Assembly (NCBI GenBank): GCA_030824095.1
Contig: JAVBYK010000504.1
Location: 1 to 8,133, forward strand
Reading direction: 5' to 3'
DNA: 8,133 bases
DNA from: a bacterium
Lineage (GTDB): Bacteria; Pseudomonadota; Gammaproteobacteria; Burkholderiales; Burkholderiaceae_C
The position numbers were made by a program, and so were the translations under genes. The notes beneath the pieces were generated by a model that was not told the DNA's origin, searched no databases, and saw only the letters and a program-made list of their open reading frames with translations. This document shows positions 1-6,009 of the stretch, one piece after another (position 1 is the stretch's first letter; every line of letters starts with the position of its first letter).

Positions 1-65
1 GTCAGGAAATGCGTAAAAGAACGGGGCAATAATGGTGCTCAGCCCTTTTTTTGACCGGACCCGGA

Positions 66-959
66 ATGCAGACCCAGCTCGCCTCAGGCGCCTCCCCAAC
101 CGATACAGACCGTGAACTGGACAGAGCGCTGGCCTCCGGTCCGCTGCGGGATATCACCATTCCGCCGTGCCCCGAGTTGCTGATGGCCTTGCGCGCGGAG
201 GTTGACAAGGCCGATCCCGATCCACTGGTCATTGCCGATATTGCCGGCCGCGATGTGGCCATGGCCGCCTCGCTGATTCGCACCGCCAATAGCCCGTATT
301 ACGCGCGTTCGCGCCCCGTCACATCGGCCTCCGAGGCGGTGGGCCTACTGGGCCTGCGCATGTCGGAAAAACTGCTGACCGCCTTTCTGATGCGCAATGC
401 GATTCGTGTCAGCTCCCCTTTGCTCGAACACTTTTGGGATTCATCCACGCGCCGTGCGCTGGCCATGGCCCACATCGCACGCCAACTGTATGGCGTGGAC
501 CCGGAGTTGGCCTATAGCTGCGGTCTGTTTGGGCACGTGGGCATTCCGATCCTGATGCAGGGCGTGCGTGGTTACGCCGGCACGCTGACCGAAGCCCTGG
601 CGCGCCAGGACCGCAGCTTCACCGAAACCGAAAACGCCGCGCACAAGACCGACCACGCGGTGGTGGGTGCACTGGTAGCGCGCACCTGGCGTCTGCCGTC
701 ACCCATCTACCTGGCGGTGCGTCTGCACCACGACTTCACGATCCTGCGCGACAGCCAGACCCAGCCCATCGTGCGCACGCTGGTGGCCATGGCGCTTGTG
801 GCCGAGCATCTGGTCACCCTGCACGAGGGCGCGAAGGAGCAGCGCGAGTGGGCCGCCTACGGCCCGGCGTGCCTGGCCTATCTGGATATCGGTGAGGCCG
901 AACTGGAACTGTGGATTGATGCGCTGCATCCCATTTTTGAGAGCGTGACACCCGGTTGA
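66..959 (+). CDS. HDOD-domain signalling protein
   Basis: A 297-residue protein with an HDOD domain over about residues 31-225. This family resembles HD phosphohydrolases but lacks the metal-binding HD residues, and it acts as a protein-interaction or signalling module, often near chemotaxis or cyclic-di-GMP circuits. The visible hallmarks are an IPPCPELL start, the conserved TANSPYY segment, the AVGLLGLR helix, and a late HLHH-like segment reading LAVRLHHD. There is no membrane segment or attached output domain, so it is a stand-alone HDOD protein. The ATG at 66 is preferred because a GGA lies 6 bases upstream. An in-frame TTG at 51 would add five residues but has only a T-run in front of it. 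The stop lies inside an inverted repeat, 78 bases before the next gene on the same strand. The family call is firm; the target process is unknown. Confidence 0.88.
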   Translation: MQTQLASGASPTDTDRELDRALASGPLRDITIPPCPELLMALRAEVDKADPDPLVIADIAGRDVAMAASLIRTANSPYYARSRPVTSASEAVGLLGLRMSEKLLTAFLMRNAIRVSSPLLEHFWDSSTRRALAMAHIARQLYGVDPELAYSCGLFGHVGIPILMQGVRGYAGTLTEALARQDRSFTETENAAHKTDHAVVGALVARTWRLPSPIYLAVRLHHDFTILRDSQTQPIVRTLVAMALVAEHLVTLHEGAKEQREWAAYGPACLAYLDIGEAELELWIDALHPIFESVTPG

Positions 960-974
960 CTTGTGCAAAGTCAA
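956..974. repeat. Perfect inverted repeat overlapping the HDOD gene stop codon
   Basis: TTGACTT (956-962) and AAGTCAA (968-974) are exact reverse complements separated by the five bases GTGCA. The left arm includes the TGA stop of the HDOD gene. No T-run follows, so it is not a classical intrinsic terminator. A short symmetric dyad upstream of the next gene could be an operator, and a TACTAT at 996-1001 might serve as a weak -10 box, although no convincing -35 lies at the right distance. The symmetry is seen directly; the regulatory role is inference. Confidence 0.45.
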
Positions 975-1026
975 ACACCGCCGCCTGCACAGGCGTACTA
1001 TCAAGGCATAGACCTTGGTCACATTT

Positions 1027-1032
1027 GGAGAG
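1027..1032 (+). promoter_or_regulatory. Ribosome binding site that fixes the start of the acidic protein
   Basis: GGAGAG lies seven bases (counted from GGAG) before the ATG at 1038. The reading frame is open further upstream to a GTG at 963, but that codon sits inside the inverted repeat and has no Shine-Dalgarno sequence, so the ATG at 1038 is the likely start. Confidence 0.7.
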
Positions 1033-1037
1033 ACATC

Positions 1038-1361
1038 ATGACGGGCAATACGGCGGTTCCCATGGCAGACGATGCATTGCTGGACGATGGCGACGATTCG
1101 ATCACCGAGGTGGACATGGGGCATGTCATGCTGCGCCCCGACGGCTACCACTGGCAGTCGCCGGATGGCAATCAGGAGTTCGGCCCGTTCGACACGCTGG
1201 AAGCCGCACTGGCGGACATGGAGTCGGCCGGTGAAGACGGTGCAGAACCCGGCGAGACGCTGCAGGAGGCCGAAGATGAGCTGGGCGTTGCCGACTGGAT
1301 CGACCCCGACACCGGTGAGCTGGCCGAAGGCTTGAGCACGCCGCACCTCAGCGACGAGTAA
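1038..1361 (+). CDS. Small highly acidic hypothetical protein
   Basis: A 107-residue protein with no recognised name. It has 30 Asp/Glu residues against a single Arg and no Lys, so it should be strongly negatively charged. The acidic flanks surround a central segment (about residues 30-61) reading roughly LRPDGYHWQSPDG then EFGPFDTLEAALADM, which looks like a small folded unit: two beta strands with aromatic residues, then a helix. A second aromatic turn reads DWIDPDTGEL near residues 86-95. There is no signal peptide or membrane segment, so it is probably cytosolic. It follows the HDOD gene on the same strand and ends 16 bases before the convergent SPOR gene. Its good ribosome binding site and clear central motif suggest a real gene. 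Function unknown. Confidence 0.7.
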   Translation: MTGNTAVPMADDALLDDGDDSITEVDMGHVMLRPDGYHWQSPDGNQEFGPFDTLEAALADMESAGEDGAEPGETLQEAEDELGVADWIDPDTGELAEGLSTPHLSDE

Positions 1362-1385
1362 GCCCGCCAGAGCGGTCTCAGGGCT
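1361..1385. terminator. Possible bidirectional stem-loop between convergent genes
   Basis: AGCCC (1361-1365) pairs with GGGCT (1381-1385), and an inner GAG (1370-1372) pairs with CTC (1377-1379) around a CGGT loop. The structure spans the gap between the two convergent stop codons at 1359-1361 and 1378-1380. There is no T-run on either strand, so it would be a weak or factor-dependent terminator at best. Confidence 0.3.
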
Positions 1386-2715
1386 GCACGATGATGGCGT
1401 CGAGTTGCAGCGCCTTGATCTTCTCGACGGCTGCCTGCGCTTCCTGCTGCGTGCTGAAGGGGCCGACCCGCACACGGGTCAGTGACGGCACCTTGGAGGA
1501 CTTGAGTTCCTTGGCGACGGAGGGCAACTGGGCCTCCAGCAGCTTGGCGTGCGCGTTGGCAGCGTTCTCCGGCTTGGCAAACAGCCCGACGTTGACGAAG
1601 TAAGGCTTGTCGCTGCTGGGTGCACTTGCTTTGGCGGTGGTTGCAGAGGCCTTGCGTTTGGGCGCGGTTGCTGTGTCGGTGAGCGCCGCCTGGGCGCGCT
1701 TCTCTTCGGCCTTCGTGGCCTTGGCCGCTTTCGCGGTCTTTTCCGCCTTCTCAGCCTCCTTGATCACTGCACTCTTGCCAGCCGGCTTGGAAGCCGCAGG
1801 GGCGGCTTTGGCGGGCGTTGCACTGGCCTTGGCTGCCACCGCGGGGGCTGCTGCTACCGGCGTGGAGGGCGTCGATGCCGGCACGGATGCAACCAGCGGA
1901 GCGGACACCGGCGCAGAAGCGGGCTGTGCCGCTGACGTGCTGGCAACAGGGCTGGAAGCCACTGCTACGGGTGCAACAGCCGCAGGAGCGGACGCTGCAG
2001 AGGCCGGCGCCACCGGAGTGGGCGCACTGCCAACCTGCGACGCCGGTTTGGCAGGTGCGGAGGCCATCACCATAGGGGCCGATGCGGATGCGCTGGCATC
2101 CACCGCACGCCCAACCGCCACATTGCCAGGTTCCAGTGCGCCCTGGGGCATGACGGTCAGGTTGCCCAGCGCGGAAAACTGCAGGTAGGAATACAGCACC
2201 AGCATCCAGAACGCAGCGTTGGCGACTGTCAGGGAGATGGCGCGCCGGCGGGTGCTGGCCTGGCGGGTCAGTTGGGCGCAGGCGTCCTTGAGTTCGGTAT
2301 GCGCGGCGATGGCGGCGGCCATGCGCTTGCGGCATTCGGTGTGCAGCAGGGCATTGCCAAACAGGCCCGGCAGCACAAAGGCAGCCAGCCCAAAGCCCAG
2401 TGCCAGCGCCATCATCAGTGTGTCGGAAAACTGGAACACCAGCCGCCCGATGCCAAACACCAGCAGCAGCACCGCCACGATGGCGCCGACATAGGCCAGC
2501 GCCGCCGGCCAGAGCTGGCGAAACACCAGCCAGTTGAATGTGGTCAGGGCGGCGGCCGTGTTCCAGCTGATGCCCGCATGGTCCGCGGCTTCGAAACGGG
2601 TGAAGACCGGCAGGTAATACGCGCCGCTGACCGGGCCGATGGCCGCTCGGTACAACGTAGTGGTGACGTCTTCTTCCGGGGCTTGGGGGGCGGGGGAATG
2701 GGCGGCGGCGGTCAT
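1378..2715 (-). CDS. Membrane protein with C-terminal SPOR domain
   Basis: A 445-residue protein in three parts. Residues about 1-180 form a membrane region resembling DUF2628-type proteins, with an FNWLVFRQLW segment at 60-69 and likely helices near 71-90, 100-124 and 159-178. Residues about 204-368 are a low-complexity Ala/Pro/Ser/Thr linker that becomes Lys-rich. Residues about 370-444 are a SPOR domain, opening with YFVNVGLF and containing RVRVGPF, which in known proteins binds denuded peptidoglycan glycans at division septa. Three helices would put an N-terminus inside the cell and the SPOR domain in the periplasm, as needed. The start ATG lies three bases after the mltB stop with no clear ribosome binding site, so translation is probably coupled to mltB. 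The SPOR and linker calls are firm; the DUF2628 resemblance is weaker. Confidence 0.85.
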   Translation of the reverse strand: MTAAAHSPAPQAPEEDVTTTLYRAAIGPVSGAYYLPVFTRFEAADHAGISWNTAAALTTFNWLVFRQLWPAALAYVGAIVAVLLLVFGIGRLVFQFSDTLMMALALGFGLAAFVLPGLFGNALLHTECRKRMAAAIAAHTELKDACAQLTRQASTRRRAISLTVANAAFWMLVLYSYLQFSALGNLTVMPQGALEPGNVAVGRAVDASASASAPMVMASAPAKPASQVGSAPTPVAPASAASAPAAVAPVAVASSPVASTSAAQPASAPVSAPLVASVPASTPSTPVAAAPAVAAKASATPAKAAPAASKPAGKSAVIKEAEKAEKTAKAAKATKAEEKRAQAALTDTATAPKRKASATTAKASAPSSDKPYFVNVGLFAKPENAANAHAKLLEAQLPSVAKELKSSKVPSLTRVRVGPFSTQQEAQAAVEKIKALQLDAIIVQP

Positions 2716-2718
2716 GGT

Positions 2719-3873
2719 TTATTTTGACATGGCGGCCGCCACTTCCTGACCCAATTCAATGACTGCCAGCGCGTAGTAGCTGCTCCAGTTGTAACGGGTG
2801 ATGGCGTAAAAATTCTCCGTGCCGGCCATGTAGAGCGGGTCAGCATCGCCGTTCTGCAGTTCCACCAGTGCCAGTGGCCCGGTGTGCTGCAGTGCCGTGG
2901 CGTCCAGCTCGCCACCCTTGGCGGCCATGGCGGCTGGCGCAAAGGTGGGCCGAATGTCGGGCGCCAGCAGTTCGGCACGGTCCGCGCCTTCGGCCACCAG
3001 GCGCACGGGGAAGTGCGTGGGCATGCCCGGCTTCCAGCCGTGTGCCTTGAAGTAGTTGGCCACCGAGCCGATCACATCGGCGGCGCTGTGGAACAGGTCG
3101 GTGCGGCCGTCGCTGTCGAAGTCCACTGCAAATTTGCTCCAGCTCGACGGCATGAACTGGGGCAGGCCCATGGCGCCGGCGTAGCTGCCGCGCAGGGCCA
3201 GCGGGTCGGTGCCGGTGCGGTGGGTCAGCGCCAGAAAGGCTTCCAGCTCCGACAGAAAGAACGCCGCACGCTCGGTGGAGCGGGGGTGTTCCTTCGGGAA
3301 GTCAAAGGCCAGCGTGGTCAGCGCATCCATCACGCGGTAGGTGCCGGTCTGCTGGCCGTAAATGGTCTCCACGCCGATGATGCCGACGATGATGGCGGCG
3401 GGCACGCCGGTCTGCGCCTCAGCGCGTTCCAGGGTTTCGCGGTTGTCCTGCCAGAACTTCACGCCGGCACGGATGCGCATGGGTTCCACAAAGCGGCTGC
3501 GGTACAGCGCCCAGTTCTTGGCCGTGCCCACGGGCGGCGGTGTTATGGCCCGGGCAATTCCAGGCATGTAGCGCGATTGACCAATGGCGTTGCGTACCCA
3601 CTCGGGCTCCAGGTCCAGGCGCGCCGCAATCGCGTTGGCGGCGCCGAGCACCTCGGGGCGTGTGGCATAGAGCGGTCCACTGCTGTCGGCCTTGCGCTTG
3701 AAGTGGGTCGCGTGGCGGGCACGCGTGCCCGCCGTAGTCTGCGCCCGGGTCGGCTTCGCGCTGGGTCCCTTCAAGATTTTTTCGGTGCTAGCCCTCGTGG
3801 ATATTGAACAGAATGCTATAGAAAATATAGCTATTTGCAGCAGTGCGCGGGCGGAGATGGGGGAAAATTTCAC
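2719..3873 (-). CDS. mltB: Lytic murein transglycosylase, MltB family
   Basis: A 384-residue periplasmic enzyme expected to cleave the MurNAc-GlcNAc bond of peptidoglycan, giving 1,6-anhydroMurNAc ends. The catalytic glutamate is E169 in GVETIYG (167-173). Other family marks are GSYAGAMGLPQFMPSS (229-244), DFDSDGRTDL (251-260), SVANYFKAHGW (270-280) and ITRYNWSSYYALAV (358-371). Residues 1-28 look like a type I signal peptide ending STRA|S. The Cys at 22 follows Phe, so this is not a lipobox and the protein is probably soluble, unlike lipoprotein MltB of E. coli. The start is a GTG without a ribosome binding site; it overlaps the TGA of a leftover transglutaminase 3' end (GTGA). The signal-peptide codons sit in an AT-rich hairpin patch. 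It lies 3 bases before the SPOR gene, probably in one operon. Confidence 0.92.
   Translation of the reverse strand: MKFSPISARALLQIAIFSIAFCSISTRASTEKILKGPSAKPTRAQTTAGTRARHATHFKRKADSSGPLYATRPEVLGAANAIAARLDLEPEWVRNAIGQSRYMPGIARAITPPPVGTAKNWALYRSRFVEPMRIRAGVKFWQDNRETLERAEAQTGVPAAIIVGIIGVETIYGQQTGTYRVMDALTTLAFDFPKEHPRSTERAAFFLSELEAFLALTHRTGTDPLALRGSYAGAMGLPQFMPSSWSKFAVDFDSDGRTDLFHSAADVIGSVANYFKAHGWKPGMPTHFPVRLVAEGADRAELLAPDIRPTFAPAAMAAKGGELDATALQHTGPLALVELQNGDADPLYMAGTENFYAITRYNWSSYYALAVIELGQEVAAAMSK
3815..3831. repeat. AT-rich hairpin inside the mltB signal-peptide codons
   Basis: GCTATA (3815-3820) and TATAGC (3826-3831) are exact reverse complements around GAAAA, and an ATAGCTAT palindrome follows at 3827-3834. 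The patch of about 45 bases is strikingly AT-rich for a gene otherwise near 65% G+C. It codes for the hydrophobic core of the mltB signal peptide. From memory, it resembles dispersed ATAGCTGC-type elements found between genes in Comamonadaceae; that resemblance is unverified. Confidence 0.45.
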
Positions 3874-3936
3874 GGGAGCTTTTGGGGCCAGGGCAGTTGT
3901 CGGAACTCGCGTTGCAGTGTAGCCAGTTGCTGGGCG
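3870..3936 (-). pseudogene. Orphan 3' end of the transglutaminase gene, upstream of mltB
   Basis: On the minus strand this stretch reads QQLATLQREFRQLPWPQKLP and then TGA. The intact transglutaminase gene at the right of the window ends RQLATLQREFRQLPWPQRIP and then TGA. The frame has no ATG, GTG or TTG before the previous in-frame stop, so the fragment is not translated by itself. Its TGA (3870-3872) overlaps the GTG start of mltB (3871-3873). It is best read as the original 3' end of tgpA, cut off by insertion of the NTPase-TPR cassette. Confidence 0.8.
3882..3936. repeat. Direct repeat, left copy (cassette boundary, attR-like)
   Basis: These 55 bases match 7452-7506 in the same orientation with one mismatch (T at 3931, C at 7501); 3882-3930 is identical over 49 bases. 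Similarity stops sharply at 3937, ten bases past the TPR gene stop at 3946-3948. On the other side it decays but still includes the shared CCGTGAA at the stop codon. This copy sits next to mltB and is taken as the junction that keeps the original tgpA tail. Confidence 0.92.
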
Positions 3937-3945
3937 ACTCTCGGC

Positions 3946-5970
3946 CTATTCGCGTCGGTTTTGCTTGTTCAACTGCTCTTGCAGCGCGGCGATGTGTTCG
4001 CGGGCAATGGACGCTTCATTGGAGTAGCCAATGCGTTCAAACACTGGAAGTGCTTCGTCGCGCCATAGTGCTAGTGCTTCGTCAACTTGGCCGCCTACTT
4101 CAAGAATGTTGGCAATCTGGCTTTTGGTGACGGCTTCGGAGTGCACATCGCCGAGTTGTTGGTAGACGGGCAGTGTTTCGTTTTGTTGTATTGCTAGTGC
4201 TTCGTCAAACCTGCCGAGCGCAAACAAGATGTTGGCAATCTGGCTTTTTGTTACTGCGACAGAGCGCACATCACCGAGTTGCTCGTAGACTGGTAGCGTT
4301 TCGCTTTGTAGTATGGACAGCGCCTCATCGAACCTGCCAAGCTCTCGCAGAATGTCGGAGATTTTGCTCTTTGCTTCGGCTACCCAGCGCGCATTGCCGA
4401 GTTGTTGAAAGGCAGGTAGCACATCGTTTTGCCGGATGGCTAGTGCTTCAGAGAGTTTGCCTTGCGCTTGCAAGATGTCAGCTATGCGGCCCTTGGTCGC
4501 AGCAACTCCGCGTAAGTCGCCGAGCTGTTGAAACACGGGAAATGTCTCAGTTTGGTGGATTGATAACGCTTCCTCAAGCCTACCTTGGGCTTGAAGGATG
4601 TCGGCAATACGGTCGGTGGTGATTGCAATTGCGCGTATGTCACCGAGCTGTTGAAAGATGGGTAAGGTCTCAGTCTGATGGATGGCTAGCGCCTCTTCGA
4701 GCCTGCCTCTGGCTTGCAGGATGTCAGCAATATGACTTCGGGTGATTGCCGTTGATTGGATATCTCCAAGCTGCTGAAAGATGGGCAAAGTTTCTTGCTG
4801 GTAAATTGCCAGAGCTTCATCTAAGGCGCCATGGGTTTGCAGTATGTTGGCGATTCTTCCTTTGACGACCGCGATAGAGCGGATGTCACCAACTTGTTCG
4901 TATATTGGCAATTGTTCGTTCTGACGCAGGGCCAACGCCTCATCTGGGTTACCGCGAACCTCCAGGATGCTTGCAATCTGGCCTTTAGTAACGGCAATTG
5001 AGCGCGCATCGCTGAGCTGTTCGTAGATAGGCAGAGCCTCGTTTTGGAGAATGGCGTGTGCTTCGCCCAATTCGCCACGCGAATAGAGAATGTCGGCAAT
5101 TTTGCTTTTCGTTTTTGCCACTTCACGCAAGTTGCCCAACTGCTCGTATACGGGTAAAGCTTCGCTACGAAGAATGAGCAGTGCTTCATCCAAGTTACCT
5201 CGATCTCGCAGAATGCTTGCAATATGGCTCTTAGCATGCGCTGCCTGCAAGGGGTTGTCTTGATCAGCGAAGAGTTGGGCAGCTGAGCGAGCGCAGGCTT
5301 CACTCTCGTCCCAGTTCCCTAGTAGCTTGTGTGCTTCCGCTGCTTCCAACTGCAAGTGTGCTATTTCACCGCTATTTCCACTGTGCGTGGCAATGTATTG
5401 GGTGATTTGTTCCAGTCGATTGCGAATCTCCGTTTTGTCGGCTGCGGAGGTGTAGCTAAACGGAGCACCGGGTAGAGAGGGCGCAGAAGACTTAACCGGA
5501 GTAATGAAAGTGACGACCGTCTCCCGCCAGTTCCACATGTCCGGGGCTTGGTGTGCCGCCGCATTGATGCTGCTGTCACTCAACCACAGCACTACCACGC
5601 CGGGAAAGGCTTCCGCCATGCGTTCTCGCAGCAGGTTGGCTTGTTGCCACCAGTCGGCTGAAAGAGGCCCACTCTCCGCCATGCACACATGCACGCGGCT
5701 GGCGCCACCGGCGTGGGCCTGTTGCAAACGGTTCAGCAGCACCAGCGGTTCATCCGCCGCAGCCAGGTCAATACGCGCGCTTTGCGCCGTGCCATCGAGG
5801 CGCGCGATCAGTTCATCGCGGTAGTCGGGGTTGTCGACGGCCGCAAAAATCAGGCTGAAGTGGGTGCGCCGCTGCCACAGGCGCGACAGGCGCAGGAAAT
5901 CGCCCGAATGCTCGCTGCGCACCAGTTGGGCGTCAGGGGCCGCTGGTGTAAGGGGGGCTTGCACGGCCAT
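3946..5970 (-). CDS. Pseudo-NTPase-like N-domain plus 41-residue TPR array protein
   Basis: A 674-residue protein. Residues about 20-158 form an alpha/beta domain with strand-like segments FSLIFAAVDNP (38-48), RVHVCMAES (92-100) and GVVVLWLSD (124-132), then PDMWNWRETVVTF (143-155). From memory this matches the N-domain of bacterial TPR proteins encoded beside P-loop NTPases. It has no GxxxxGK[ST] motif, so it is probably a non-hydrolysing NTPase-like or related fold. A linker follows, then one degenerate repeat (about 208-249), ten exact 41-residue TPR-like repeats (250-659) and a charged C-terminal cap. There is no signal peptide or membrane helix. It starts 39 bases after the NTPase stop with no evident ribosome binding site. 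Likely role, by inference: sensor or scaffold partner of the NTPase. The TPR call is firm; the N-domain assignment is moderate. Confidence 0.85.
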   Translation of the reverse strand: MAVQAPLTPAAPDAQLVRSEHSGDFLRLSRLWQRRTHFSLIFAAVDNPDYRDELIARLDGTAQSARIDLAAADEPLVLLNRLQQAHAGGASRVHVCMAESGPLSADWWQQANLLRERMAEAFPGVVVLWLSDSSINAAAHQAPDMWNWRETVVTFITPVKSSAPSLPGAPFSYTSAADKTEIRNRLEQITQYIATHSGNSGEIAHLQLEAAEAHKLLGNWDESEACARSAAQLFADQDNPLQAAHAKSHIASILRDRGNLDEALLILRSEALPVYEQLGNLREVAKTKSKIADILYSRGELGEAHAILQNEALPIYEQLSDARSIAVTKGQIASILEVRGNPDEALALRQNEQLPIYEQVGDIRSIAVVKGRIANILQTHGALDEALAIYQQETLPIFQQLGDIQSTAITRSHIADILQARGRLEEALAIHQTETLPIFQQLGDIRAIAITTDRIADILQAQGRLEEALSIHQTETFPVFQQLGDLRGVAATKGRIADILQAQGKLSEALAIRQNDVLPAFQQLGNARWVAEAKSKISDILRELGRFDEALSILQSETLPVYEQLGDVRSVAVTKSQIANILFALGRFDEALAIQQNETLPVYQQLGDVHSEAVTKSQIANILEVGGQVDEALALWRDEALPVFERIGYSNEASIAREHIAALQEQLNKQNRRE
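3991..5223 (-). repeat. Tandem 123-bp (41-codon) repeat array
   Basis: The motif I-[AS]-x-I-L (slightly degraded in the last unit) starts at residues 250, 291, 332, 373, 414, 455, 496, 537, 578 and 619, and the terminal partial unit starts at 660, always exactly 41 residues apart. Each unit continues G-x-x-x-E-A-x-x-[IL], then LP-[IVA]-[YF]-x-Q-[LV] and a G/S-[DN] turn. The units at 414 and 455 share 31 of 41 residues, suggesting recent duplication. The length is longer than the 34-residue TPR and close to the 42-residue TPRs of kinesin-light-chain-like arrays. Confidence 0.9.
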
Positions 5971-6009
5971 GGTGTTTGGGTGGTGCGGCTTGGACGCCTA
6001 TGCCGCGGC

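Noticed and set aside
23..52. Possible intrinsic terminator: GGGC/GCCC arms before a run of seven T.
   Set aside because: The stem is only four base pairs with a 14-base loop, too weak to annotate without seeing the upstream gene.
1..54. Open frame from the window edge ending TGA at 52-54, possibly the C-terminus of an upstream gene.
   Set aside because: Only 17 codons are visible and nothing is recognisable, so it may be chance.
699..1475. Minus-strand open frame of 258 residues across the HDOD and acidic genes.
   Set aside because: It runs antisense to two supported genes and through the intergenic gap, without recognisable motifs.
1607..2188. Long plus-strand open frame of 193 residues opposite the SPOR gene.
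   Set aside because: It is the antisense of the GC-rich Ala/Pro linker, has repetitive composition and no domain; it is an expected shadow.
3808..3873. Lipoprotein signal for MltB through Cys22.
   Set aside because: The residue before Cys is Phe, which does not fit a lipobox; a type I signal peptide is the better reading.
3882..3936. Repeat as a transposon target-site duplication.
   Set aside because: Target-site duplications are usually 2-14 bases; 55 bases with homologous, diverged tails do not fit, and there are no terminal inverted repeats or transposase.
3991..5223. Regular 123-bp spacing as a CRISPR-like or noncoding array.
   Set aside because: The period is a whole number of codons in a continuous open frame with conserved TPR-like positions, so it is a protein repeat.
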